Source of the DNA: an uncultured Acetobacteraceae bacterium
GTDB lineage: Bacteria > Pseudomonadota > Alphaproteobacteria > Acetobacterales > Acetobacteraceae
Reading direction: 5' to 3'
Length of the DNA: 43,322 nt
NCBI GenBank assembly: GCA_903907955.1
Contig: CAIVPZ010000107.1
Coordinates: 1-43,322, forward strand
The translations under genes were made by a program, and so were the position numbers. Each line of letters starts with the position of its first letter. The stretch's first letter is position 1. This document shows positions 11,304 to 19,205 of this stretch, in pieces. Under the pieces are notes generated by a model, which was not told the origin of the DNA, made no database searches, and saw only the letters and a list, made by a program, of their open reading frames with translations.

Positions 11304-11353
11304 CCAGGGCGCTGCCCTGGACCCGCCAAGGGGCAGTGGCCCCTTGGAACCCA
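11304..11353 (+). repeat. Dispersed GC-rich hairpin repeat, copy 2 (probable ackA terminator)
   Basis: Two perfect stems: 11304-11320 (CCAGGGC/GCCCTGG) and 11326-11347 (CCAAGGGGC/GCCCCTTGG), joined by ACCCG. It is the cleanest copy of the repeat family and lies just after the ackA stop and before the ribosome-binding site of the next gene, so it may act as a terminator. Confidence 0.75.
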
Positions 11354-11374
11354 TTCGTTAAGTCTGGAGAAGCT

Positions 11375-12598
11375 ATGACTGACCTTATCTGCGCCAGCCC
11401 CGAAGCAATCGGCCTGTCCGCTGAACGGCTGGCACGCATCGAGAGCTGGGCGCAGCGCCTGGTGGACGACGGCAAGCTGCCCGGCCTGATCACGCTGGTG
11501 ACGCGCTGCGACCAGATCGCCCACCTGCATGTGTGCGGCCAGGCCGACATCGCCCGTGACGTGCCGCTCGCCGTCGACACCATCTTCCGCATCTATTCGA
11601 TGACCAAGCCACTGACCACCGTGGCGGCGATGATGCTGTACGAGGAAGGGCACTTCCAGCTCGACGACCCGATCGCGCGCTTCCTGCCCGGCTTCGCCAG
11701 CATGCGCGTCTATACCGGCTGCGCCCGCGGCAAGTTCGACACCGCACCGTCCGAGCGCGACATCACCTTCCGCGACCTGATGACGCACACGGCCGGGTTC
11801 ACCTACGGGTTCATGGAGGCGCATCCGGTCGACGCCGTCTACCGGACCAACGGCATCGACTTCCAGACTTCCGAGGCGACGCTGGGCGAAGTGGTGGAAC
11901 GCCTCGCGGCGGTGCCGCTGATCGCGCAGCCCGGCCGCGCGTGGAACTATTCGGTTGCCACCGACGTGCTGGGCCATCTGGTGGCGGTGATTTCCGGGCA
12001 GAGCTTCGAATCGTTTCTCCAGGACCGCGTGCTCGGCCCGCTCGGCATGACCGATACCGGGTTCCATGTGCCGGCCAATAAGCTCTCCCGCTTCGCCGCC
12101 AATTACGGGCGCGGCGCCGATGGCGGGCTGGTGCTGATCGACGATCCCGAAACGAGCATTTTCGCCACCCAACGGCCGATTGCCTCCGGCGGCGGCGGGC
12201 TGTGCTCGACGGCGCTCGATTATCTGCAGTTCTGCCGGATGATGCTGAACAACGGCGAACTGGACGGCGTGCGCCTCCTGGGCCGCAAGACGGTGGAACT
12301 GATGACCACCAACCACCTCGGCAGCGACATGGCCGATCTCGGCACACCGCGGTTTTCGGAATCGAGCTACACCGGCATCGGGTTCGGCCTGGGCTTTTCG
12401 GTGATGCTCGACCCGGCAAAGGCGCAGATCATCGGCACGCCGGGGGAATACGCCTGGGGCGGCGCGGCGAGCACGTCGTTCTGGATCGATCCGGCGGAGC
12501 AGATGATCGTGATCATGCTGACGCAGTTGACGCCGTCTTCGGCCTATCCGATCCGCCGGGAGTTGCGGGTGCTGAGCTATGCGGCGGTCGTGGAGTGA
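11375..12598 (+). CDS. Beta-lactamase-fold serine hydrolase (class C / EstB-like)
   Basis: 407-aa member of the beta-lactamase-related serine hydrolase family (esterases, D-aminopeptidases and class C-like enzymes). The catalytic SxxK tetrad is S75-M-T-K78 in FRIYSMTKPLTT. The tyrosine motif is in RAWNYSVATDVLGHLVAVIS, and the C-terminal part has WGGAASTSFWIDP in the place of the KTG/HxG strand. No signal peptide is visible, so it is probably cytoplasmic. The ATG at 11375 has GGAGA 5-9 nt upstream; the longer frame to 11336 has no such site. The substrate cannot be read from sequence, and an antibiotic-resistance role is not implied. Confidence 0.88.
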   Translation: MTDLICASPEAIGLSAERLARIESWAQRLVDDGKLPGLITLVTRCDQIAHLHVCGQADIARDVPLAVDTIFRIYSMTKPLTTVAAMMLYEEGHFQLDDPIARFLPGFASMRVYTGCARGKFDTAPSERDITFRDLMTHTAGFTYGFMEAHPVDAVYRTNGIDFQTSEATLGEVVERLAAVPLIAQPGRAWNYSVATDVLGHLVAVISGQSFESFLQDRVLGPLGMTDTGFHVPANKLSRFAANYGRGADGGLVLIDDPETSIFATQRPIASGGGGLCSTALDYLQFCRMMLNNGELDGVRLLGRKTVELMTTNHLGSDMADLGTPRFSESSYTGIGFGLGFSVMLDPAKAQIIGTPGEYAWGGAASTSFWIDPAEQMIVIMLTQLTPSSAYPIRRELRVLSYAAVVE

Positions 12599-12914
12599 TG
12601 AACGGGCTGGCTGGATGGCCGCTTCAGCCAGCAACTTCAGGGGGGGCGGGCGGCGATGCTGGCAGATGCGCATCTGCGCCCGGGGCTGGGCTGTCGGAAC
12701 GCGGCGGCGGCACTTGACCCCAGCCGGCTCCAGGGCGGATCCCTGGCCTTGCTTCCTTATGATTGCCGCAACGGCAAATCCTCGCGGGACGTTTCCATCC
12801 CGCCCAGCCCTGTCGAGCAATTGCCAACAACCGTGCCGCCGGCGATGCGCAGGTTCCGGGCACGGAAACGACCGGCGCGCTGCCCGCCGTTTCGCCGCGT
12901 CCGGTCAGGGCGGT
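12599..12914. other. Convergent intergenic region
   Basis: About 315 nt between two convergent genes. No credible ORF on either strand. The only structure seen is a reverse-oriented copy of the dispersed hairpin repeat at 12714-12755. Confidence 0.6.
12714..12755 (-). repeat. Dispersed hairpin repeat, copy 3 (reverse orientation)
   Basis: Read on the minus strand it begins AGCAAGGCCAGGG and forms CCAGGG-ATCCG-CCCTGG (12730-12746). This matches the AGCAAGGCCAGGGCGCTGCC start of copy 2. It is more degenerate than the other copies and may serve as a terminator between convergent genes. Confidence 0.5.
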
Positions 12915-13583
12915 TCAGCCTGCCAGGCTGATGCCGCCGAAGAACCCTGAATTCGCCGAATGGCTGGTGACAGTCAAACTGGCCTGCACGTCGAGCGTCT
13001 TGCCTGAACCGGCCAGACCGGCGATCGATCCGAGATCGACGGTATGGCCATTGAAATATTTGACAGCATCGGCAACGTTATTGAAGGTCTGGGGTGGCAG
13101 AAGTGTGTCTTCCTTGCCGTTGACTTTGATATCAAGCGTGATCCCCGTCACGCCGCTCCCGGTGAGGCTGGTTCCGTTGGTGAACCCGATCACCAGATCT
13201 TGCGTCAGATCAGTCTTGTTCACCGCCAGCTGGATATCGAATGTGCTGGTGGCGGTTTGCGACCCGATGCCGCCCTGCGAATAGGCGCCGCCCAGTTCCC
13301 CCAGGCCGAAGATGCCCGGGCCAACCGCCGGGCCGGTGGGTGCGCCGTCGATCACGGCGACACCCTGTCCGCTGGCAATGAACGCCGGCAGCGCGGTACC
13401 GATCAAGGTCTCGGCAGTCACTGTGGTCATACCCGAAATGCTGTTCGTGGTATCGGCAGTGACACTGATCACGTGAAGTCCAGAAACCGCAGCCGTGGCG
13501 TGAGCATGCACACTTCCACTGTAGCCAAATCCAGATGACCTGGAGAGTTGACTGCTCGAAGTTCCGGTGCCGCTGAATGCCAT
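12915..13583 (-). CDS. Gly/Thr/Ser-rich orphan protein, possibly exported or surface-associated
   Basis: 222 aa, not recognised. The start is well defined: ATG at 13581-13583 preceded by AGGAGG at ideal spacing. The N-terminus is Ser/Gly-rich (FSGTGTSSSQLSRSSGFGYS) with no classical signal peptide. The body is rich in Thr, Gly, Ile and Val with alternating beta-type segments such as GVTGITLDIKVNG and KTLDVQASLTVTSHS. The protein ends in GFFGGISLAG. It has almost no Cys or Trp and few charged residues, like secreted beta-rich proteins that leave the cell without a Sec signal. Composition is less GC-rich than its neighbours. Divergent from the ttr operon. No function is proposed. Confidence 0.75.
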   Translation of the reverse strand: MAFSGTGTSSSQLSRSSGFGYSGSVHAHATAAVSGLHVISVTADTTNSISGMTTVTAETLIGTALPAFIASGQGVAVIDGAPTGPAVGPGIFGLGELGGAYSQGGIGSQTATSTFDIQLAVNKTDLTQDLVIGFTNGTSLTGSGVTGITLDIKVNGKEDTLLPPQTFNNVADAVKYFNGHTVDLGSIAGLAGSGKTLDVQASLTVTSHSANSGFFGGISLAG

Positions 13584-13606
13584 GATTGCCTCCTGAGTGA
13601 TTTATA

Positions 13607-13635
13607 TTGACTATTGCCGAATTCATAGGCATAAT
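13607..13635 (+). promoter_or_regulatory. Sigma-70-like promoter upstream of the ttr operon
   Basis: TTGACT (13607-13612), 17 nt, CATAAT (13630-13635): five of six matches at each box with ideal spacing, rare in such GC-rich DNA. It points toward ttrB, whose start is about 195 nt away, and lies just behind the divergent gene. Not proven to drive either gene. Confidence 0.45.
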
Positions 13636-13781
13636 CAGCGTTACTGTTGGCAAGTCGCGGCTGCAACGTGATGGGCCATATCCATTTCGTAACATAAGCA
13701 ACCACAAGCTGTCAACTTGCCCGCGGACGACGGCCCCCCGTGGCGGTGCCGGCGACAAAGCCCCTGGCCAGCCTGCCCCGA

Positions 13782-13795
13782 TTGACGTGCGTCAA
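13782..13795 (+). promoter_or_regulatory. FNR/FixK-like operator before ttrB
   Basis: Perfect dyad TTGAC-GTGC-GTCAA, matching the Crp/Fnr-type anaerobic box pattern TTGAY-N4-RTCAA. It lies 34 nt before the ttrB ATG at 13830. This also argues against the longer ttrB frame that would begin at 13740, upstream of the box. Control by oxygen limitation would fit an anaerobic reductase operon. The regulator itself is not in the window. Confidence 0.5.
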
Positions 13796-13829
13796 CGACC
13801 ACGCCGACCGGCGGGCGCATGTGCGGGCC

Positions 13830-14483
13830 ATGGCCACCAACCAGCCCACGGATCGAACCCGCCGCAGCCTGTTGCGCAGCGTCGCCGCGCCGGGGGCGGC
13901 GCTACCGCGTCCCGCGGTCACCGCCGACGGGCCGCGCCGGGGCATGGCGATCGACCTTGCGCGCTGCACCGGCTGCGAAGCCTGCGCGATCACCTGCGCG
14001 CAGGAAAACGGCACCGACCCGGCCGCGCCGCGCATGGTGGTGGCGATCCATGAAATCGAGCGGGACGGCGGGCCGCGCATCGCGCTGTTGCCGCGCCTGT
14101 GCCAGCACTGCGCCGAGGCACCCTGCATCACCGCCTGCCCGGTGGGCGCCAGCCGGCGGCGGCGCGATGGCATTGTGCAGGTGGATGCCGCAATCTGCAT
14201 CGGCTGCGGCGATTGCGTGCGGGCCTGTCCGTATGCGGCGCGGGCGCTCGATCCGCGCTCCGGCATCGCCGATGCCTGCGATTTCTGCGCCCACCGGGTG
14301 GATGCGGGGCTGCTGCCGGCCTGCGTCGAAGTATGTCCCGGCGGCGCGCTGGTGTTCGGCAATCTGAACGACCCGGTGAGTGCGGCCAACCGGCTGCTCG
14401 CGGCCCGGCCGGCGCAGGTGCTGCGGCCGGAGGCGAATACGGCGCCGCTGGTTTTTTATGTTGGCCTCGGCACGGAAGGTTGA
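13830..14483 (+). CDS. ttrB: TtrB-like 4Fe-4S electron-transfer subunit
   Basis: 217-aa ferredoxin-type subunit of a tetrathionate-reductase-like complex. Four Cys clusters are present: CTGCEACAITCAQE, CQHCAEAPCITACPVG, CIGCGDCVRACPYAAR and CDFCAHRVDAGLLPACVEVCPGG. The last matches TtrB closely, as do LLPRLCQHC and the C-terminal VFYVGLG. The N-terminus has a twin-arginine-like segment TRRSLLRSVAAPGAA before GMAIDLARCTGC. The start at 13830 is chosen because it gives this leader and leaves the FNR-like site upstream. A GTG at 13740 would add 30 residues. Gene order B-C-A follows the Salmonella ttrBCA operon; ttrC begins 5 nt after the stop. Confidence 0.88.
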   Translation: MATNQPTDRTRRSLLRSVAAPGAALPRPAVTADGPRRGMAIDLARCTGCEACAITCAQENGTDPAAPRMVVAIHEIERDGGPRIALLPRLCQHCAEAPCITACPVGASRRRRDGIVQVDAAICIGCGDCVRACPYAARALDPRSGIADACDFCAHRVDAGLLPACVEVCPGGALVFGNLNDPVSAANRLLAARPAQVLRPEANTAPLVFYVGLGTEG

Positions 14484-14488
14484 ACCCA

Positions 14489-15436
14489 ATGCCCGTCCCC
14501 CTGCTTGACCTTATCCACCCTTCCGCCTGGACGCCTTGGTCGGCGGCGGTTTCGTTCCTCGTCGGGCTGTCGGTGGGCGGGTTCGTCATCGCCCTGCCCG
14601 GGCGGGGATTCGGGGTGCCGAGCTGGCAGCGGGCGTCGCGGCTGGGGCTGCTGCTGGCGCTGGCGGCCGGGTTCGCGGCGCCACCCTGCATGCTGGCGGC
14701 GCTGGCCCGGCCGGACCGGGTGGGGCTGCTCTATTCGCGGCCGGACGGGTCGTCGTGGCTGGGCACCGGCGCGGTGCTGGTGCCCTGCTATCTGGCCGCG
14801 CTGGTGATGTTCGCCTGGACCTCGATGCGGCGGGAACTGGCGGCGGCGGAGGGCAATGGCTGGCTGGCGCGGCTGCACCGGGGGGCGGCGCTGGGCGGCG
14901 GCAGCGCGGTGGCGCTGCGCCAGGTGGCGATGCTGGCCGGCATCGGGCTGGCGGTCGGCGTGATGCTGGCCACCGGCGCGGAATTGCAACCGGCCTGGAA
15001 CAGCGCCCTGCTGCCGTGGCACCTGACGGTGACGGCGCTGGCCGCTTCGCTGGGGGCGGTGCTGGTGCTCGACCGTGTTGTGGCGGGCGGGCGCGATGCC
15101 GCCACGACGGAAATGCTGGGCCGGATTGCCGCCGGGGTGCTGGTGCTGGGGATGCTGCTGGGCAGGGAATCCTGGGGATCGCCGGCGATGGCCGCCGCGG
15201 GATGGTCCCTGGTGGTGGCGCTGGTCTGGGGGGACCGCCTGGGGTGGCTGGTGGGTCTGCTCGCCCTGGCGGCAGCCTGGGTGGTGCGGTGGAATTTCGT
15301 CACCGCGGGCGCTGACTGGGACGGCGGCCGGCTGCTGCTGGCGCCGGCCGGCATGGCGGGGCTGCTGGTGGTGTTGCTGGTGACGATCGCGGCGCTGGCG
15401 CCGGTGATGGGGCCGCGCCGCGCCGGGGACGCATAG
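14489..15436 (+). CDS. ttrC: TtrC/NrfD-like integral membrane quinol-oxidising subunit
   Basis: 315-aa membrane protein with about eight to nine hydrophobic helices. It has the NrfD/PsrC-family opening: PSAWTPWSAAVSFLVGLSVGG and FAAPPCMLAALARPDRVGLLYS. NrfD-type subunits take electrons from quinol and pass them to the iron-sulfur subunit, here TtrB. The start is the ATG at 14489, 5 nt after ttrB; the stop TAG at 15434-15436 is 2 nt before the next ATG. It is tightly coupled to ttrB and ttrA. Whether the substrate is tetrathionate or another oxyanion cannot be told from this subunit. Confidence 0.85.
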   Translation: MPVPLLDLIHPSAWTPWSAAVSFLVGLSVGGFVIALPGRGFGVPSWQRASRLGLLLALAAGFAAPPCMLAALARPDRVGLLYSRPDGSSWLGTGAVLVPCYLAALVMFAWTSMRRELAAAEGNGWLARLHRGAALGGGSAVALRQVAMLAGIGLAVGVMLATGAELQPAWNSALLPWHLTVTALAASLGAVLVLDRVVAGGRDAATTEMLGRIAAGVLVLGMLLGRESWGSPAMAAAGWSLVVALVWGDRLGWLVGLLALAAAWVVRWNFVTAGADWDGGRLLLAPAGMAGLLVVLLVTIAALAPVMGPRRAGDA

Positions 15437-15438
15437 GC

Positions 15439-17379
15439 ATGGCGTCGCGCCGCCTGGTGCTGGCAGCGGGTGCGGCCGGGGCCGGGCTGGCCGCCGCGGC
15501 CGGGTTGCGGGAGACCGGTTTGCGCGTCGCCGGGGGTGCCGGGGCGCCGCCGCGCGCCCTGGCGCCGGAAGCCTCGGTCGATCCGGCAACCGGCGCGGTG
15601 GTGGCCAATCCCCGGCAGTTCATGGCCCATGTGGCCTGCGCCGGCTGTGATTTTCACTGCGGCGCCCGGCTGCGGGTGGACCGCCTGACCGGGCAGGTGC
15701 TGCGCATCACCGGCAATCCCTATCATCCGCTGTCGGCCGCCCCTCCTTTGCCCGCCGCGGCCCCCTTGCGCGAGGCGATCGCGGCATTGTCCGGCCGGCG
15801 GGAAAGCGGGCTGGCGCAGCGGGCGACGGTGTGCCCCCGCGGCGCGGTGCTGCCGCCGGCGCAGGATGACCCGGGGCGGCTGCGCGCGCCGCTGAAGCGG
15901 GTCGGCGCGCGCGGCGGCGGACAGTGGCAGCCGATTCCGTTCGAGCAGCTCGTGCGCGAGGTGGTGGACGGCGGCGACCTGTTCGGCGAGGGGCAGGTGG
16001 CGGGGCTGCGGGCGCTGCGGGGCGTCGGGCCGGTGCTGCTGGTTGCCGGGCGCGAGAACGGACGGACCGGGTTTGCGCGCGCTGTTGTTCGTGCCTTTGG
16101 CAACACCGCGCTCAGCGTGCGGCAGGTGCCGCTGCCGCGGCCAGACCTGCGTGAGGCCGCGTTTGTGATGGTGTTCGGCAGCACGCTGCCCGACCAGTTG
16201 CCCGGCCGGCAGATCGCCGAGCGGCGCGCGGCCGGGAAGATTGTCACCGTGCTGGTCGATGCGGTGCTCGGCCCGGCGGACAATCTCGCGGCAGGCGCCG
16301 CGTCGCGCTGGCTGCCGATCCGGCCCGGCACCGAGGGCGTGCTGGCGCGGGCGATGCTCCGGCGGATCGGCGGCGGGCCGGCGGCGGCGGAGGACGCAGC
16401 GGCGATCTGCGGCGTGGCGGAGGCGGACATCGCGGCGCTGGCAAGCGAATTCGCCGGGCATGGCGTGCGGGCTGCCTGTGTCGCTGCCGGGCCGCTCGAT
16501 GCCGAGGCCACCGTCGCGCTGCACGCGCTGAATGCGCTGGCCGGCCACCCCGGACCGGCTTTGCCGCCGGAATTGTCGCCCGGTCCGCCGGTGCGGGAAC
16601 CCGACCAGGTGAAGGCGCTGTTGCTGTGGGGATGCGATCCGGCCCCGGCCATGACGGCGCCGCTGGTGGTGGCGGCCGGGGCGGTGCTCGACGGGTCGAT
16701 GCGGCAGGCCGACTTCGTCGTGCCGGACACGCTGGCATTCGAAAGCTGGGGCTGTGCTGCCGTGCCGGGGGTTGGCGCAACCACCTCATGGCCGGTGGTC
16801 GCGCCGCCCGCGCTGGCGGGGATGGAGCGGTTCCTGATCGCCTGTGGGCGCGCCATGGCGTTGCCCGGTGTGCCGGACGACGCCGCCGGGTGGCATATCC
16901 GCGCGGTGGCCGAGCTGGCCGCGGCGCCGCCGGCAATGCCGGAGATCACCGACGACGATGTTGTCCTGGCCGGGCTGGACCGTATCCGGCCGCTGCTGGA
17001 AGCGACGCTGGGCGAGCGGGGATGGCGCCGGGCAGCGTTCGTGCTCGCGCGCGGCGGCCGGTTTGATGGTGCGGCAGTGGGGCTGTTCGAGGACCGGGTG
17101 CCGGCAGCGGCGGCTATCCCGCCTGCGCCGCGGGCTGCACCGGAATGGCCGTTGGTGCTGGCGGCGCGGGCGCCGTTGCTGCCCGGCCGGGCGGGTGTGG
17201 CGTTGCATGCCGAGGATGCCGCGGCGCTCCGCCTGCACACCGGCGATGCGGTGACGGTCGAGACGCCGGCTGGCCAGTACGCGGGTCTGTTGCAGGTGCG
17301 CAAGGGAATCAAGCGCGGCGTGGTCGCGGCCACCGCAGACCTGCAGAACGGTTTGCCGGCAAGAGTGAAACGCACCTGA
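15439..17379 (+). CDS. ttrA: Compact TtrA-like molybdopterin oxidoreductase lacking the Mo-ligand segment
   Basis: 646 aa, against roughly 1,000 in classical TtrA. The N-terminus is Tat-like (SRRLVLAAGAAGAGLAAAAG). An iron-sulfur site C67-x2-C70-x3-C74 ... C132 is intact, and the following GNPYHPLS, VCPRGA and PFEQLVREVVDGGDLFGEG are close to TtrA. After LLVAGRENGRTGFARAVVRA, the family segment that normally carries a GSYCG-type motif with the Mo-coordinating Cys is absent; the sequence passes directly to a dinucleotide-binding-like part (VMVFGSTLP) and RWLPIRPGTEGVLARAML. The C-terminal cofactor-binding domain (LHTGDAVTVETPAGQY) is present. It may be an active enzyme with an altered site, a non-catalytic subunit, or a decayed gene. 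The frame is fully open and the operon intact, so I keep it as a CDS. Confidence 0.75.
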   Translation: MASRRLVLAAGAAGAGLAAAAGLRETGLRVAGGAGAPPRALAPEASVDPATGAVVANPRQFMAHVACAGCDFHCGARLRVDRLTGQVLRITGNPYHPLSAAPPLPAAAPLREAIAALSGRRESGLAQRATVCPRGAVLPPAQDDPGRLRAPLKRVGARGGGQWQPIPFEQLVREVVDGGDLFGEGQVAGLRALRGVGPVLLVAGRENGRTGFARAVVRAFGNTALSVRQVPLPRPDLREAAFVMVFGSTLPDQLPGRQIAERRAAGKIVTVLVDAVLGPADNLAAGAASRWLPIRPGTEGVLARAMLRRIGGGPAAAEDAAAICGVAEADIAALASEFAGHGVRAACVAAGPLDAEATVALHALNALAGHPGPALPPELSPGPPVREPDQVKALLLWGCDPAPAMTAPLVVAAGAVLDGSMRQADFVVPDTLAFESWGCAAVPGVGATTSWPVVAPPALAGMERFLIACGRAMALPGVPDDAAGWHIRAVAELAAAPPAMPEITDDDVVLAGLDRIRPLLEATLGERGWRRAAFVLARGGRFDGAAVGLFEDRVPAAAAIPPAPRAAPEWPLVLAARAPLLPGRAGVALHAEDAAALRLHTGDAVTVETPAGQYAGLLQVRKGIKRGVVAATADLQNGLPARVKRT

Positions 17380-17384
17380 ATCAC

Positions 17385-17435
17385 GGGTTCCAAGGGGCAA
17401 AGCCCCTGGCGGGGTCCGGGGCCGCGCCCCGGCAC
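17385..17435 (-). repeat. Dispersed GC-rich hairpin repeat, copy 4 (reverse orientation)
   Basis: Reverse complement of the common layout: GGTTCCAAGGGGC/GCCCCTGG, then GGGGTCC, then CCGGGGC/GCCCCGG. It lies right after the ttrA stop, where it may terminate the operon. Confidence 0.7.
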
Positions 17436-17553
17436 CGGCATTACAAATCACCGCTATTCAGAGCGCCGGCGTCGGACTTTCCGGAGTCTCCACCCCACAT
17501 GTGGGAAGCAGGTCATCAACCGTGGCCGCCAGGTATGGGAAAGGAACCCGACA

Positions 17554-17841
17554 ATGCGCAACTTCACGCTCGCCGCCGTGGCCGCCGCCGTTATGGTTGG
17601 TGGCGGGGCTGCGGGTCCGGTATCGGCAGCCAGCGCGGCGCAGGGCTGCACGACCGCTCCCGCAGGGCAGTGGCAGACGATCGACCAGCTCAAGAACGAC
17701 GTGGCGACGCAGGGCTATGTGGTCTGGAAGGGCCGGATCAGCAATTCCTGCGCCGAGATCGCCGCTTATCCGAGCCGGACCGGCGCGCTTGAAAGGCTTC
17801 TGGTGGACCCGGCAACGGGGCGGATCGTTGGCGCAGAATAG
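17554..17841 (+). CDS. Small secreted PepSY-like protein
   Basis: 95 aa with a clear Sec signal peptide (MRNFTLAAVAAAVMVGG...GPVSAASA). The rest resembles the short PepSY-type domain of small periplasmic proteins: a GQWQTIDQLKNDVATQGY helix, a central strand VVWKGRISNSCAEIAAY and the closing ERLLVDPATGRIVG, like the usual 'DPVTGEIV' end. Such proteins are often of unknown role or inhibit peptidases; the family call rests on this pattern only. A candidate start preceded by GGAAAGGAACCCGACA is good. It converges on the acetyltransferase gene after only 19 nt. Confidence 0.75.
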   Translation: MRNFTLAAVAAAVMVGGGAAGPVSAASAAQGCTTAPAGQWQTIDQLKNDVATQGYVVWKGRISNSCAEIAAYPSRTGALERLLVDPATGRIVGAE

Positions 17842-17860
17842 TCGCGTCCGGCGCAGGGCC

Positions 17861-18319
17861 TTACCTGGACCCGGCGCAGCAATGCGGCGCGTCGAAGCGC
17901 TTGCGGAAGAAGATCCGGCGGTGCCCGGGCGGAAAGTCTTCCAGCACGCCGAACACGGTGTAGCCGAGCCTGCGGTAGAACGGTGCCGCCTGGAAGCTGA
18001 AGGCATCGACATGGACGCCGAGGCACCCCCTGCGCCGTGCCTCGGTTTCCGCCGCCGCCACCAGGGCGGACCCGATGCCCTGGCCGCGCTGGGATTCGGG
18101 GACGAACAGCATTTCCACGTGCAGCCACCGGCAGGCGGTGGAACCCCAGAGGCCGCCAGCCACCGAGCCATCCTCAGCGCGAATCGGGATGACCAGCAGG
18201 CGCGGGTGAACCGGCCCGATCACGTGGTGCGAGCTGGCGTCGAGGGCGCGGTAGATTGCCTCGAACGTGCCCGGGGCGGGGCGGTCGGACGGCGCCAGCG
18301 CGGCAGGATCTGCGAGCAA
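17861..18319 (-). CDS. GNAT-family N-acetyltransferase
   Basis: 152-aa acetyl-CoA-dependent acetyltransferase. The acetyl-CoA-binding motif A is ESQRGQGIGSALVAAAETEARRRGC, and motif B follows in VDAFSFQAAPFYRRLGYTVFGVLEDFP. The start is proposed as TTG at 18317-18319 because GGGAGGAA lies just upstream. The open frame extends further, but the upstream part reads as Arg/Pro-rich shadow sequence overlapping another damaged gene. The ending FFRKRF... is typical. The substrate is unknown. Confidence 0.82.
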   Translation of the reverse strand: MLADPAALAPSDRPAPGTFEAIYRALDASSHHVIGPVHPRLLVIPIRAEDGSVAGGLWGSTACRWLHVEMLFVPESQRGQGIGSALVAAAETEARRRGCLGVHVDAFSFQAAPFYRRLGYTVFGVLEDFPPGHRRIFFRKRFDAPHCCAGSR

Positions 18320-18453
18320 GGCGGTTCCTCCCGGCCAAAGGGGACAACGCGTTCCAGCGCTCAACGCCCGGGCAGGCAATCCAGGCTGGTGTGCATACTG
18401 GCGCGGCGGCATGAAGCCAGGCTTAACGAGGCGCGAAGAATCCGCGCCTGGCG

Positions 18454-18743
18454 CTATGCCGTCACCGCGGTGGCGGTCGTCGCGGCAATGTCTGCGACCG
18501 TGTTCGCGTCCGCGGAACCGTCGGTTTCGGGGTGGTGATGGACCGGGCCGGTCGGGTCCGATCCGGTTCCGGTGGTGCCCGAGGTGCTCGCCAGGTCGCC
18601 GGACCGGGTGCCGAACTGGTCTGCGCCGAAACCGTCGTTGCGGAACTGCCTTGCGCGGCGCTGCCGGCGCTGGATGCGCCGAGGCCGGACAGCATCCGGT
18701 ACGGCGCGGTCCAGGCGTTGGAAGCAATGCTGCTGATGGACAC
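18454..18743 (-). pseudogene. Small Ser/Ala/Thr-rich gene broken by a frameshift
   Basis: A GTG at 18741-18743 with AGGAG 9-13 nt upstream opens a plausible N-terminus (SISSIASNAWTAPYRMLSGL, then ASSAGSAAQGSSATTVSAQT). Downstream, that frame turns Arg/Pro-rich. A different frame takes over around 18600-18630 with protein-like sequence: GDLASTSGTTGTG, then ANTVADIAATTATAVTA and a TAG stop at 18454. Composition on both sides is similar and typical of a single short protein of about 95 residues. This could be a real frameshift or a sequencing error. I do not recognise the family. Confidence 0.45.
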
Positions 18744-19205
18744 GGTGGCAGGCTCCTGATGTTGCTGTGCCGCCGCCGGGCGGCGCGGTGCCGCCAAGGC
18801 AGCAACCCGCATGCCGGCGGCAAACCCGCTTGCACCGGGCAAACCGGTCGCGCCGTGCCGGGTAAACCGTGCCTGGCGGCACGACCATCCCGGCAGCATC
18901 TGCCGGGCGGACGCGCAGGTTAGGATTCCCGCAATGTTGTTGCCGCAGAAAGCAGCGTCGTCAGCGGGAATCACCAACGCGGGCACCGCGACGCTCGCCA
19001 GCGCAGCGCAACCCGAACCCCGGCGGCGGCAAAACTTCGAAGGCCCCATCTTCCGCACCTGCCGGATACCGATTATTGACAGGACCGCTCGCATTCAAGC
19101 GTACTCTGCCGCGTTTTCGCCACATCTCCGTCATCTGCCCGCCAGGTGCGCCCCCGCGGAGCGCCCCTGGCGTTCGAATCATGGATCCACGGGAAGGTGC
19201 CGCGC
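18744..19205. other. Intergenic region before the hybrid kinase
   Basis: About 460 nt with no supported gene. A TTGACA hexamer at 19076-19081 could be a -35 box for the kinase, but no good -10 box follows at normal spacing. Open frames here lack ribosome-binding sites and have Arg/Ala-rich shadow composition. Confidence 0.5.

Noticed and set aside
11375-12598. Reading the serine hydrolase as an antibiotic-resistance beta-lactamase
   Set aside because: The fold and SxxK are shared by many esterases and peptidases; there is no signal peptide and no specific AmpC features.
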